Positions 26,317 through 36,742 of a stretch of DNA of 64,000 nt are shown piece by piece. Numbering within the stretch: the stretch's first letter is position 1; each line of letters begins with the position of its first letter. A model generated the notes under the pieces. The model worked only from the letters and a program-made list of their open reading frames with translations, searched no databases and was not told where the DNA came from. Source of the stretch: Clostridium caldaquaticum. Lineage in GTDB: Bacteria > Bacillota > Clostridia > Clostridiales > Clostridiaceae. The stretch covers positions 1-64,000 of the forward strand of contig NZ_JAMSKT010000019.1 of assembly GCF_023806125.1 (NCBI RefSeq), read 5' to 3'. The translations under genes and the position numbers were made by a program.

Positions 26317-27162
26317 CTAAACATACTTATTCAAAAAATCCGCACTAACCTGAAATGATTTGATTGGAGATTTGTCAATCCAGTTTCTGTGGCTTTCAAG
26401 AATAATAGCTTTTACACCGTAATTTTTTGCTTTTTCTACCATATCCTTCAAGTTCATGTTTCCATATCCTAACTCTATACTGTCGGATTTTAAAATAGGG
26501 CTGGCTCGTCCGGTTACTCTGCTTCCCCTGTCGTTAATGTGATAGAGTTTCATTCTCTCCCCAAGGGTATCCATTAATGCCAAAACATCTGCTCCAGCTT
26601 CCGTTGGCCAGTAAGAATCAAACTCGAAGTTTACATACTGTGGATCCGTATTTTGAAGAATCAGTTCATAAGCAGTCTTTCCTAACTCCACCTTGCGGAA
26701 TTCACAATTATGGTTATGGTAAAGAAAATTTATGCCGCCTTCTTTCAGAAGTTTTCCTGCATGATTAAGCTTATCTATCAGTTCTAAGACTGCTTTCTTA
26801 TCTGAATAGTCGAAATGATGCATCCCTGTTAAAACAACATACTCTGTCTTAAAATCTTTGGCTTCCTCAATGATTTCCTGAGTCCTGTTTAAAATGCTTC
26901 CTAAATCCTCATGAACACTCACAACTTTTAAACCTGACTCTATTATAAGCTTTTTCCAATTAAGATTACCGCTTCGCCCCATGGGCATTCCTGCCATTCT
27001 GGTAAGTATACGAACACTCATTGGCATTTTCTTAATCATAAAACCATTCAGCTCAATACCGTTGTATCCGACCTCTTTCATAAGCTGCAAGGTTTCCCGG
27101 GCTTTACTCTCCGTTTCCATGACTGTTCGAAGCTGAAATTGTTGTACCGCCTTAATGGTCAT
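26317..27162 (-). CDS. Sugar phosphate isomerase/epimerase-like TIM barrel
   Basis: 281 aa, AP-endonuclease-2/xylose-isomerase-like barrel (IolE/IolI type). Typical strands are visible: VGYNGIELNG (31-40), YHNHNCEFRK, VNFEFDSYW and YHINDRGSR. Glu, His and Asp residues at strand ends would bind a divalent metal. It probably isomerises or epimerises a monosaccharide or keto-sugar set free by the neighbouring hydrolases. It lies 17 bp after the GH1 gene and 19 bp before the GH106-like one. Confidence 0.8.
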   Translation of the reverse strand: MTIKAVQQFQLRTVMETESKARETLQLMKEVGYNGIELNGFMIKKMPMSVRILTRMAGMPMGRSGNLNWKKLIIESGLKVVSVHEDLGSILNRTQEIIEEAKDFKTEYVVLTGMHHFDYSDKKAVLELIDKLNHAGKLLKEGGINFLYHNHNCEFRKVELGKTAYELILQNTDPQYVNFEFDSYWPTEAGADVLALMDTLGERMKLYHINDRGSRVTGRASPILKSDSIELGYGNMNLKDMVEKAKNYGVKAIILESHRNWIDKSPIKSFQVSADFLNKYV

Positions 27163-27179
27163 ATATCTGATCTTCCTTC

Positions 27180-28475
27180 CTAGAACCCGTATTTTTTTAT
27201 ATCCCCTAACACCGTCAAGCTTTCCTTTGGAATTCTTCTTTGTGTAGTTCTATCTACAGCTATAAGACCAAACTTTGGCTTATATCCAAGTTGCCATTCA
27301 AAATTATCGATTAAAGACCAGTGCATGTATCCTAGAACATTGATTCCTTCTTCAAGGCACTCATAAAGTCCCTTCATTGTTTCTTTTATAAATTCCACTC
27401 TATCTTTATCGTTGCTAGTTGATATACCATTTTCAGTTACTATAATAGGTTTATTCCAGTATTTTGAAACAAATCTCAAAACTCCTGCCAAGGATAATGG
27501 ATAATATTCATTTCCAGCCTCTGTCATTTTTGTATTTTCATCAGGCTCTATCTTACCATTTGGTCCAAAGACCTTACGGGTATAGTTTTGAACTCCTAAG
27601 AAATCATCTTCCTTAATATATGGAAGATAATGCAGAAAATCCTCATCCCATAATGCTTGTATATATCCCTCGCCGCCTGGTAATGCCTGATAGTCATAAA
27701 GAGACATAGTTAATCCAACCTTTATATCTGAATTTACTTCCTTTATAACTTCTCTAGCTTTTATATGGCTTCTCATAATAATTAAATCGCCATTTTTAGT
27801 GCGAGGCTCATGGAAAGTGTGTATATTTCTTGGTTCAACTCCAAATGCCTCTCCAGCGGCTCTATAATATTTCTCCATGGTACTTTGTCCGCTTACGTTA
27901 ATACCTACCTGAACATCCCCATTTGCTGATTTTGCCTCTGCAGCTTTTAACATCTTAGCTTGATACTCTTTCATTATTCTCGCTATTTGTATTCCCATAT
28001 TTGCTTCATTTATTGTACAAATATATGGTATTAAGTTACCTAATTCAGAAACAACGTTCTTACAATAGTTACCAAAGTACTCCACAGTAGTTTCACTTTC
28101 CCATCCACCTTCTTGAATCAGCCATTTTGGCGATGAAAAGTGGTGTAGAGTTACTATAGGTGTTACCCCATTCGCATGGCAGAATTTCAGCACATCTCTA
28201 TAGTGCTCAATTTCATTCTTATCAAATCTGCCTTTTAATGGCTCTATTCTTGCCCATTCTATTGAAAACCTATATGCATTTAAGCCTGCATTTTTAAGCA
28301 GCTTAATGTCTTCCCTGTATCTGTTGTAATGGTCAACTGCGTCTAAAGACGGCTCTTTGTACATAGATCCTGGAATATTCTCCAATACCCAAAAATCACT
28401 GTTTTTATTATTTCCTTCTACTTGATGGGCTGCAGTAGCCGCACCTATCATAAAATTTTCATTGAATTTTTTCAT
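27180..28475 (-). CDS. GH1 beta-glycosidase
   Basis: 431 aa GH1 enzyme with acid/base E157 (CTINEAN) and nucleophile E348 (IIVTENG), so it is a complete retaining beta-glycosidase. It is shorter than the phospho-beta-glucosidases (about 470 aa), and the operon has a GPH symporter and no PTS, so a non-phosphorylated beta-glucoside, galactoside or fucoside is likely. Cytosolic. About 130 bp separate it from the upstream transporter gene. Confidence 0.92.
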   Translation of the reverse strand: MKKFNENFMIGAATAAHQVEGNNKNSDFWVLENIPGSMYKEPSLDAVDHYNRYREDIKLLKNAGLNAYRFSIEWARIEPLKGRFDKNEIEHYRDVLKFCHANGVTPIVTLHHFSSPKWLIQEGGWESETTVEYFGNYCKNVVSELGNLIPYICTINEANMGIQIARIMKEYQAKMLKAAEAKSANGDVQVGINVSGQSTMEKYYRAAGEAFGVEPRNIHTFHEPRTKNGDLIIMRSHIKAREVIKEVNSDIKVGLTMSLYDYQALPGGEGYIQALWDEDFLHYLPYIKEDDFLGVQNYTRKVFGPNGKIEPDENTKMTEAGNEYYPLSLAGVLRFVSKYWNKPIIVTENGISTSNDKDRVEFIKETMKGLYECLEEGINVLGYMHWSLIDNFEWQLGYKPKFGLIAVDRTTQRRIPKESLTVLGDIKKYGF

Positions 28476-28555
28476 TTACTTTTCCTCCAACCCTAAAAAC
28501 TTACTTATCATATATAGAAATAGATATATTAAAATCTAATCCCATATTATAATGA

Positions 28556-28575
28556 TACATTAAAACGTTTTTAAT
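28556..28575. promoter_or_regulatory. Possible operator, TTAAAACGTTTTTAA
   Basis: A near-perfect palindrome around a central CG in the gap between the GPH symporter and GH1 genes. It resembles LacI-family or CcpA sites only loosely (the T-G and C-A ends of a cre site are missing). Confidence 0.3.
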
Positions 28576-28607
28576 CTCTCGTATTTTTTGTTCTGAATGG
28601 GTAAATA

Positions 28608-30068
28608 TTATATATTTAATTTGCTTGCTTGTTCCATTTTATTCACTACGCCTACTGGGTAGAATTTATAAATTATAACAGAAAGTGCGGAAAAAATAGC
28701 TGGAATCAAACCGCTTGCTACCATGAACCAAGTAAGCATGGATGGAATTCGGCTTAAATCACCAACATAATTGCCAGTTGCGGAGTCTACAACATAGCCT
28801 ACAGCTCCGAGCACAAGGCCTGTGATTAATGTACCGATAGCAGCCTGTGCTTTACCGAGAAAAGTGCTGAGAGTAGAGATAATACCACCCATACCCTTGC
28901 CGCTTATATGCTTGTTGTAATCAATGCACTCCATCCACATGGTTTGCGCCGGAACAAAGCATAAACCATTACCGAAAGAATATATAAAGGTAAGGGTAAA
29001 ATTAATCCAGTAGCTCATACGCAAAATACCGAGAATTTGCAGCACGAAAAGTCCTAATGTGGCAACGAATGTGATATAGCAACCAAGATTAAGCAGTTTT
29101 ACACTAGAACCAAGTTTTTTTGCAAGCAAAGGTGAAATCATAGCAGATATGAGCATCGGTAACATAGAGCTTATAGCACCAATAGCAGAATATAAACCAA
29201 ATTGTTTAAAATCCACAACACCTGTTGTAAGATTTGCACAGTACGCCCATTTTACGTAATACATACCTGCCACACCAGCAAGTGCAAATACCATACCACG
29301 GCAAATCTGACCAATAAAATGAACTAAAAATGCCTTATTTTTCGTAAACACTTCTTTAAAATCTTTTAATCCAACCTTGTTGTTTTCTTGAGATTTGGCA
29401 TCCTCTTCATGATTTCCACCTTCTTTAAACATCATCAGGCAGGTAATCGAAATAGCAAAAGCTATGATGCATACGATAAAAGTCGTGATAGAAAATGATT
29501 TACCAAAATTGCCTACTTTAGCATTTACTGCATTAACCATCATCAAGAACATGGAGAACACAGCACCAACAAACACTGCTAACAAACGATGGTACATCAT
29601 GAGCTTGGAGCGATGTACGTGGTCAGAGCCAAAGCTTTGTATTATAGGCGTTACTGCAAAAAATGAGGCACCCATATCATACATCAGATAAAAGAATAAC
29701 ACCCAAATAAATAACATCACAACATTTGTTTTAATTCCATTTGGAATACTGTACAAGAAGCAGATACTAATAAGAGTTAAAACCATGCTGATTAAAGTAA
29801 AGAATCGATATTTGCCAAATTTTCTAGGTTTTGCGTTATCCATAATCCAGCCCTGCAATGGGTCGTTAACAGCGTCTACAACTCTACCAATAAGCAAGAT
29901 GGTAGGAGCTATTGTTGCACCAAGCACACCAAGATTCGCATAGTCAGTTAAGTACAATAAAAAATAATTGGACATAAATGCAGATGCAATAATGTTAATA
30001 ATAGATACTCCGGTAACACCAAAGCTTGTTTTAGCATTGTAAGGAAATTGTTTCTTCTCTTTTTTCAT
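28608..30068 (-). CDS. GPH-family (MelB-type) glycoside:cation symporter
   Basis: 486 aa with about twelve membrane helices and the family features YLTDYANLG near the N-terminus and DAVNDPLQGWIMDN (65-78), the MelB/XynB signature. It imports glycosides or oligosaccharides with Na+ or H+. It sits between the GH2 and GH1 genes, as expected for a transporter feeding cytosolic glycosidases. Its GC is visibly above that of the flanking genes, suggesting a separate origin. Confidence 0.9.
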   Translation of the reverse strand: MKKEKKQFPYNAKTSFGVTGVSIINIIASAFMSNYFLLYLTDYANLGVLGATIAPTILLIGRVVDAVNDPLQGWIMDNAKPRKFGKYRFFTLISMVLTLISICFLYSIPNGIKTNVVMLFIWVLFFYLMYDMGASFFAVTPIIQSFGSDHVHRSKLMMYHRLLAVFVGAVFSMFLMMVNAVNAKVGNFGKSFSITTFIVCIIAFAISITCLMMFKEGGNHEEDAKSQENNKVGLKDFKEVFTKNKAFLVHFIGQICRGMVFALAGVAGMYYVKWAYCANLTTGVVDFKQFGLYSAIGAISSMLPMLISAMISPLLAKKLGSSVKLLNLGCYITFVATLGLFVLQILGILRMSYWINFTLTFIYSFGNGLCFVPAQTMWMECIDYNKHISGKGMGGIISTLSTFLGKAQAAIGTLITGLVLGAVGYVVDSATGNYVGDLSRIPSMLTWFMVASGLIPAIFSALSVIIYKFYPVGVVNKMEQASKLNI

Positions 30069-30114
30069 ATATTACTCCTCTTTTCTTTTAATATTTATAA
30101 TTTTTAACCAAGAT

Positions 30115-32418
30115 CTAATTTTTTTTAATCTTGGTTAATTCCTTGTTAAGCATGTACATCATTTTTTCATTATATACGTCTTTTGCCAAAGTAGATATTC
30201 TGTCAATGCTCATCCATCGAATCATAGCAAAAGAAGGATGTTCATCCATTTTCCCTAGATACTTTCTAAGTACCTTCTTGGCTTCTTCATTTTTCATAAT
30301 TTCCTCAAAGGTGCAGCGTGTTGAGTAAACATCGCCAGTAATATCAATATCCTCCACAACTACATCGCTTAAGTCAGGCATCTTAAACCAATTTTCTGCT
30401 GATCTTCCTTTGTCATTTACAGGAGCTTCATAGCTTGCATTTTTCTCAGCTACCTTGTTAAACACTGCTAAATCCTCATAAACATCACCATTACTTATGC
30501 CTACTGCCTTAACTATATTTATACCATCCTGCAGCATAACATTTTCAAATACAAAGATTTTATGACAATTTGCTTTTGACTTTAATTCTTTTCCATTTAT
30601 ATAAAGTGTTACTTCACTGCAGTTTGAATAAACTTTAACCTGTATTTTATCTTCAGTTCTGTCTATAAATCTCTTACTTGTGATATGCACAAATTTTTCA
30701 TCACTCCAATGAGCCTTGTACATATAAAAAGCATCTTTTTTAATCTTTCTGTCGTAGGTTACAAGACCTTTGTTATTTCTTCCTTTTACGCCGCCTTCGT
30801 TCCTTATATTTGCTCCAAAGTCAAACATATTCCATACATAGGTTGCCCATAAGAAAGATTTCCCCTCAAATATTTTCCAAACTTTTTCATGCAATAGTGC
30901 CTGGTATTCCTCGGTATAGTCCTTTACTTTCGGGGTGCTACTATGATATTCTACAATACCTTCAGCACCATATTCAGATATGCATAAAGATACATCTGAA
31001 TTAGCCTTATGGTAATTATCAAGCCAATCTGAAAAATCCTCCGCCTTACCTCTATACCATCCAAAGTATAGATTATAACCAACTACATCAGTTATAAAGT
31101 TATACTCATCGGTTTCATCTACAAAGAAAACATTTGCCATCGTAGACAACCTTGTTGGATCCTCTTTTTTAGTAATCTCATTAAGCTCCTTAACAACCTT
31201 TCTTACTTCAGGTCTTTCGCCGCCGATTTGAATTTCATTTTGTATTCCCCAGAACATTATTGAAGGGTGATTATAATTTTGTCTGATAAGTTCAATCATC
31301 TGCTGTTTTGCGTTTATGCCCTCAAATTCCGACTTCATCATAACTGATATAAATGGTATTTCAGCCCATACAATCATACCTTCTCTATCGCACAAGTCGT
31401 AGAAAAATTGGTCATGCTGATAATGAGCAAGTCTTATGGATGTAGCTCCTATCTCTTTAATAAGTTCCATATCTTGAAGCTGTTCTGCATGGCCTATTGC
31501 CCAGCCCATATCTTTTCTATCCTGATGTCTTGAAACTCCATGTAATGGAAGATGTTCTCCATTTAAGAAAAAGCCTTTTTCAGCATCAACTCTAAAATAT
31601 CTAACCCCAAAAGGAATTGAAAGCTCGTCTAATCTATCATTAAAGCTCGTCACAGAAATTTTTGCTTCATATAAATAAGGATTTTTTCTTCCATTCCAAA
31701 GTGTTGGGCTTTCTATTAAAGCTAACAACTCAACTTCTTTAGTTTCACCTGCAGATATTATAACTTCTTTTGCTGCATAAGTTACACTACTGCCCTCTGC
31801 ATCACAAATATCTGTCCAAAGCCTTACTTTCTTGTCTTCGCCATTTTGATTAACCAATCTGGTTTTTATAATCAGCGAAGCCTTTTCCTTGCTCACTTCT
31901 TTTTGGATTATATATACTCCTTTTGAACCATAATCCATCAAATCAAAATGAACGTTATTAGTAATTATTATATTTACGTCTCTATAGATTCCACCAAAAA
32001 AGGTAAAATCAGCCATCTGAGGATATACATAGTCTACAACTGTATTATCAACCTTTACAGCCAATATATTTTTGCTGCCGTATTCTACAGCCTCGGTTAT
32101 ATCAAACCTGAAAGTAGAATATCCTCCTCTGTGCTGTCCAAGGTGCTTACCGTTTACATAAACATCAGTAATACTGTTAGAACCTTCAAATTCTATAAAA
32201 ACCTTTTTCCCCTTCTCTAATGTAGCTATAATAAATTCTTTTCTATACCAGCATACTCCCTTATAAAAATCATCTCCATTGACACCATCAATGGCATTCC
32301 ATGTATGAGGCAGATTTATACTTTCCCAGCTCTCATCATTATAGTTTTTATTCATAGCTTCAATTTCGTCCTGTCTTAAAAACTTCCATCCGTTATTGAT
32401 ATTAATAATTTTTCGCAC
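30115..32418 (-). CDS. GH2 beta-galactosidase/glucuronidase-like
   Basis: About 767 aa. Order: N-terminal sugar-binding jelly roll (KVFIEFEGSNSITDVYVNGK), an immunoglobulin-like domain, and the TIM barrel with GVSRHQDRKDMGWA, acid/base Glu in FWGIQNEIQ and nucleophile Glu in CISEYGAEG. It hydrolyses a beta-galactoside, glucuronide or related link in the cytosol. The GTG at 32418 is preferred: AGGAG lies 10 bases before it and VRKIININNGWKF matches the usual MRK start; the ATG at 32436 has no ribosome site. First gene of the glycan operon and divergent from the AraC regulator. Confidence 0.88.
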   Translation of the reverse strand: MRKIININNGWKFLRQDEIEAMNKNYNDESWESINLPHTWNAIDGVNGDDFYKGVCWYRKEFIIATLEKGKKVFIEFEGSNSITDVYVNGKHLGQHRGGYSTFRFDITEAVEYGSKNILAVKVDNTVVDYVYPQMADFTFFGGIYRDVNIIITNNVHFDLMDYGSKGVYIIQKEVSKEKASLIIKTRLVNQNGEDKKVRLWTDICDAEGSSVTYAAKEVIISAGETKEVELLALIESPTLWNGRKNPYLYEAKISVTSFNDRLDELSIPFGVRYFRVDAEKGFFLNGEHLPLHGVSRHQDRKDMGWAIGHAEQLQDMELIKEIGATSIRLAHYQHDQFFYDLCDREGMIVWAEIPFISVMMKSEFEGINAKQQMIELIRQNYNHPSIMFWGIQNEIQIGGERPEVRKVVKELNEITKKEDPTRLSTMANVFFVDETDEYNFITDVVGYNLYFGWYRGKAEDFSDWLDNYHKANSDVSLCISEYGAEGIVEYHSSTPKVKDYTEEYQALLHEKVWKIFEGKSFLWATYVWNMFDFGANIRNEGGVKGRNNKGLVTYDRKIKKDAFYMYKAHWSDEKFVHITSKRFIDRTEDKIQVKVYSNCSEVTLYINGKELKSKANCHKIFVFENVMLQDGINIVKAVGISNGDVYEDLAVFNKVAEKNASYEAPVNDKGRSAENWFKMPDLSDVVVEDIDITGDVYSTRCTFEEIMKNEEAKKVLRKYLGKMDEHPSFAMIRWMSIDRISTLAKDVYNEKMMYMLNKELTKIKKN

Positions 32419-32599
32419 TAAGCATTCACTCCTCATTCTGTAGTAGTAATCTTTTACATCTATAATATATTATATAGCTTTTTTATACTCGCAATATATT
32501 GACTTTTTTAGTAATATTTTAACTTTTCTTTACTATTTATTGTAAGTTATAATATATATAATTTATAAGGCAGCTTAATTAACGAAAGGATGTATTAAA

Positions 32600-33844
32600 A
32601 TGTTTGCATTCAAAACCTCAATCGAAAAACTCTGTAAATTTACATTTAATCTTACTAATTTAGATACTATTTTTATAGATTCATCCTTAAATGTTCTATT
32701 TGAATACGGTCATACACAAATACCAGAAATTTTAAAACCTTACTTCAGAAAGCTAGATGAGCTGTTAAATCTACAGGATTTTAATTCCGATGAAGACGTA
32801 TTTATGCATTTAACCCCATACATGACTAACTTTGTCTCTGTTAAAGTATGCCAAAACAATAAATACCTTGGAAGCATTATTGTAGGGCCTTACCTTACTG
32901 AAGAACCTAATAAATTAATGATTGAAAGTATAATTTCTGAAAATAAGCTTTCAATTTCTCTCAAAGATGCAATTGAACAATATTATCTTTCTCTTCCATT
33001 GATAAGCACTTATAAGGCTAAAATTATTGCTGAATCTCTATCCTATAACGCATTAAATATTGAGTTTATGGAAATGCATAATGTTAGTATCAGAAATATA
33101 AAACACAGCTTTCAGACCGAATCACCAATTTTAAGAGATTTTATAAAGCAAAACACAGAAAAATCTACAGATACGATTAAAAAAATATATAAAAATGAAA
33201 ATGACTTTCTCCACGCTGTTGAAATAGGTGATATCGAAAAACTTGAAGAAATATTCCAAGAATCTTCTCTCATAAACCATGATTTGCAGGCTCGGGTTCC
33301 TAACGATCCTTTACGAGCAGGAAAAAACTTAGCTTTTGTATTAAATACTCTTCTAAGAAAGGCTGCAGAAAAAGGCGGGCTTCATCCCGTGGATATTCAC
33401 AACATGTCGGGGAAATATGCAGTACAAATTGAACAAACAACAACTATCAAACAGTTATCAAAACTGCTTAATAAGATGCCTTTAGATTACTGCAAAGCTG
33501 TAAAAAAGCTGTCACTAAGAAACTATAATTATCTTACAAAAAAGGCTATAGAATATATAAGAAAAAATATTGACATCGAACTTAGTCTCGAAACTATTTC
33601 TAAGGCTATTAATGTGAATCCCTATGTACTGTCCAGACAATTTAAGAAAGAGACGGAATATAATATTACTGAATATATAAATATACAAAGAATAAATGAG
33701 GCTGTGTATATTATGGAAAATAAAGATATATCAATAACAGACATAGCTTATATGGTTGGATTTAATGATATTAATTACTTTTCAAAAGTATTTAAAAAAT
33801 TTAAGAAAATGACACCTTCGGAATACAGAAAGAATCTGAAATAA
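32600..33844 (+). CDS. AraC-family transcriptional regulator
   Basis: 414 aa. The N-terminal 170 residues look like a PocR/PAS-type ligand domain (FIDSSLNVLFEYGH, LGSIIVGPY). A helical linker follows, then two helix-turn-helix motifs of AraC type: LSLETISKAINVNPYVLSRQFKKETE and ISITDIAYMVGFNDINYFSKVFKK. It is transcribed away from the GH2 operon across a 180-bp region and is its likely activator. GAAAGGATG ribosome site. Confidence 0.9.
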   Translation: MFAFKTSIEKLCKFTFNLTNLDTIFIDSSLNVLFEYGHTQIPEILKPYFRKLDELLNLQDFNSDEDVFMHLTPYMTNFVSVKVCQNNKYLGSIIVGPYLTEEPNKLMIESIISENKLSISLKDAIEQYYLSLPLISTYKAKIIAESLSYNALNIEFMEMHNVSIRNIKHSFQTESPILRDFIKQNTEKSTDTIKKIYKNENDFLHAVEIGDIEKLEEIFQESSLINHDLQARVPNDPLRAGKNLAFVLNTLLRKAAEKGGLHPVDIHNMSGKYAVQIEQTTTIKQLSKLLNKMPLDYCKAVKKLSLRNYNYLTKKAIEYIRKNIDIELSLETISKAINVNPYVLSRQFKKETEYNITEYINIQRINEAVYIMENKDISITDIAYMVGFNDINYFSKVFKKFKKMTPSEYRKNLK

Positions 33845-33845
33845 A

Positions 33846-34044
33846 CCATGCAGCAAAACCGTACAAGTCTAAATCGGCATCATTAGAAGTTTTACACGGT
33901 TACTTGACTATATGGGGGCTTCTAAAAGCAACCGCTGTCTCTTCAGGCTCTACAGATTCCTGCTTTCCAAGACCGGCTTCACCAAGGTAATCGTGACTAT
34001 TCCAAACAAAATCATTGATTACATATAAGAAACATTCAACATCA
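33846..34044 (-). pseudogene. Remnant of a second GH2 beta-galactosidase
   Basis: The minus strand reads INDFVWNSHDYLGEAGLGK, then an in-frame TAA (about 33900), then DADLDLYGFAAW. These match the FVWTAIDYLGEAGIG and GDIDLxGF segments of GH2 beta-galactosidases with a DUF4982 module, in the right order. Both ends are missing. The ORF finder cannot see it because it is short and interrupted. Confidence 0.65.
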
Positions 34045-34134
34045 TGCAATTTAATTTATTTTTCTTCTATAACTTAACTGAAAAAGAAAATGTTAATATG
34101 GAACATTTATAAACTGTCTCCCGGTTGCCAAAAA

Positions 34135-34640
34135 ACGTTAGTTTCAAAAAATTTCCGTATTCACTGCTCAGTTATCCTTTTATAAAATAAATCCAGTAGA
34201 ATAAGCTGTAAAGCCTTCTACTGGATTATTTTTAATCTTTTGTTCCATGGATATTTTTGTTTTGAAGCTTTAACTCTTCAGGAAGTTCTTTGGACCAAGG
34301 CATGTATTTTAATAGCGTATCTGTATCTATCTTATCTAAATTGCATAGCACATCCATAAGATAAATTAAATACTTTTCAATATTGTTGTAATTATATTTA
34401 CCTTTTCATCTGTTTCTTCGCAGGACTTACAAGCATAGCTGTAGGTTATATGTTCCTCTATATAAAGCTGTGCTGGTTTATATTTAAAAATTTCTTTTGT
34501 TTTAGTTCCTATTATAGTTTATAGTTAATTTATCATGGCATTTATCACAAGTTGCATTGTCATCATCTAATTTATGTTTAATAGCAACTCTTTCTAAATT
34601 AGCAAGGTTATCTTTTTTTCCTACATAAAAAGTGTTTGTA
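34135..34640 (-). mobile_element. IS66 transposase (tnpC) remnant with element end
   Basis: Read on the minus strand: YVGKKDNLANLERV and CDKCHDKL (zinc-finger part), a stop, then PAQLYIEEHITYSYACKSC (typical IS66 spacer), then a jump to YLIYLMDVL...MPWSKELPEELKL, the C-terminal end of IS66 transposases. The DDE core is deleted. A hairpin (34191-34226) and a degenerate terminus near 34135 follow, parallel to the copy at 12304. Upstream the remnant is cut off near the IS21 element. Confidence 0.75.
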
Positions 34641-34748
34641 TTGTCTAAACTATAACTGTGCCAAGTAATAATAAAAACCTGCCCACTAGTATTTTCCAAA
34701 ACAATTATACTAACAATATTTAGGTAATAATATTGGGTATAAGAGGAA

Positions 34749-36146
34749 GTGTGGAAGGTGATAAATTTGAATGAGAAGCAAGAAATTATATTAAAGTATA
34801 TTAGAGAAGGTAAGTCACAGAGACAGATAAGTAAAAAATCAGGAATTGCTAGAGAGACCATAAGAAAATATATTAAAGCCTATGAAAAAAAGCTTACTGA
34901 AGTCAATGACAATTTAGGAGAAAAAGATTGATATGTACGAGGCTTTAATTGAAGAAGGATATGACATAAGCTACCCATCAGTTGTAAATACCATAAATAG
35001 CATTGAAAGAAAGAAACGCGAAGCGTACATAAAACAGGAATATGCACCTGGAGATATTGTAGAATTTGATTTTGGAACAGTAAAGCTTAAGATGAATGAT
35101 GGAGGCATAAAAGAGTTTCAACTAGCTGTATTTACTGCAGCCTATAGTAATTATAGATGGGCTAGATTATTTCCAAAACAGAATACAAGTTGCTTTCTAG
35201 AAGCTCACGCTTTGTTTTTAAGAAAATTATGGGAAATTACAGGACTGTTGTTTATGATAATACAAGAGTTGCGGTAGCAAAGTTTGTAGGGCATACAGAA
35301 AAAGAACCAACGGAAGCACTGTTAAAGCTATCTATATACTATAAATTTTTATTTAGATTCTGCAATACATATAGCGGTAATGAAAAGGGACACGTTGAGA
35401 GAAGTGTTGAATTTGTAAGAAGAAAAGCATTTTCAAGAGATTGCACATTTGGCTCTCTTAATGAGGCTAACGCTTATCTTGATGAAATGATAGATAAATT
35501 AAATTCACAAACTCTATCTAATTGCAATAAGTCACCGTTAGAATTATTAAACGAAGAACGAGAGTACTTATTGCCAGATATGCCTTTATATGAAACTGCA
35601 ACCATTACAGATCTAAGAGTAAATAAATATTCAACAATTATGGTTGATTCCTGCTATTACTCTGTACCAGATGATTATGTTGGCACAATAGTACGCTGCA
35701 AGGTTTACACTACTAAAATTTTAGTTTTTTATAATGAGAAGGAAATTGCCAGACATGATAAGATTTATGGTATGAATCTATGGCATATAGATATTCCCCA
35801 TTACTCTAAAACTCTTTTTAAAAAGCCGAAGGCTCTAGTTAACAGTACAGCTTTTAAACAGATGGATAATACGCTTAAAGACATTTATTCTAAATATTTT
35901 AAGAGCAATGAAAAAGACTTTGTAAGGCTTATTGAATTAGTTGGGATCTATGGTCTTATATCTATTGATAATGCCATTAAGAATTTACAAGAGTTATGCC
36001 CAACAGATATAAGCATTGATAAAATTGAGTTTATTTGTTGTAGAAAAGATGATCCTAAAATTGTTTATTTGGCAGACCATAATGATGAAATTATGAATAA
36101 CTCACTTAGTATGTTAAATGAATTTAACAGCCTTCTAAATATTTAG
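34749..36146 (+). pseudogene. istA: IS21 transposase istA, broken
   Basis: The reading is in three pieces: an N-terminal HTH (34749-34931, GKSQRQISKKSGIARETIRKY), then 34933-35277 and 35190-36146. Between the first two pieces about 60 residues of a normal IstA seem to be missing. The second junction is a frameshift in the T-run at 35215-35219; adding one T restores ALFFKKIMGNYRTVVYDN. The catalytic acids remain: D in EFDFGT, D in VYDNTR and E in GNEKGHVERS. Confidence 0.85.
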
Positions 36147-36172
36147 TAAGCACATATAAAGGGAAAATATGC

Positions 36173-36742
36173 TTATTACCTATTGAAGATCTACCAGCTG
36201 ACGCTCAACTAAAATTAAAGTATCTCAGCAGCTTAAAGTTTATAAAAGATGGTCAAAATGTTATTTTGTCTGGAAACTGTGGAACTGGAAAAACCCACAT
36301 TGCTATCGCATTAGGAATAAAAGCATGCTTAGAAGGATATAAAGTATTATTCACAACTGTACCGCTTTTTATTACACAGTTAAAGGGGTTGAAATCCACT
36401 AAGAGTTTAAGAGGTTTTCAAAATAAACTTTCTAAGTACGACTTAGTTATACTTGATGAATTTGGATACATCTCTGCTGATAAGGAGGGGGCGGAGCTCC
36501 TTTTTACCCATATTTCCCTTAGAGCTGGGCAAAAATCCACTATAATCACCACTAACCTTTCTTTTGATAGATGGGGCGAAATATTTGGTGACCCTGTAAT
36601 GACTGCAGCAATGACGGATAGGCTAACTCACAAATCTTATGTTGTGAACATGAGTGGACCATCTTATAGGATAAAAGAAACTTCGGAGGTTACTATCGTT
36701 CCATTGTTTTCCTTAATTAAATCTTCTAATTTCTTTATATAA
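36173..36742 (+). pseudogene. istB: IS21 helper ATPase istB, 5' truncated
   Basis: The frame opens at LLPIEDLPADAQ without a start codon. Walker A (GNCGTGKTH) and Walker B (LVILDEFGY) are present, and the C-terminus looks complete. About 60 N-terminal residues of a normal IstB are gone. The TTG at 36266 gives an apparent 158-aa frame but is not a real start. Confidence 0.8.

Larger units (their letters stand above)
34749..36742 (+). mobile_element. IS21-family element, inactivated
   Basis: istA and istB lie in the usual order, but both are damaged, so the element cannot move by itself. I could not identify the terminal inverted repeats or target duplications with confidence; the ends given are those of the coding remnants. 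Confidence 0.85.

Noticed and set aside
34502-34861. 119-aa hypothetical protein on the minus strand
   Set aside because: Its C-terminal third is IS66 transposase remnant and the rest is antisense to the IS21 element.
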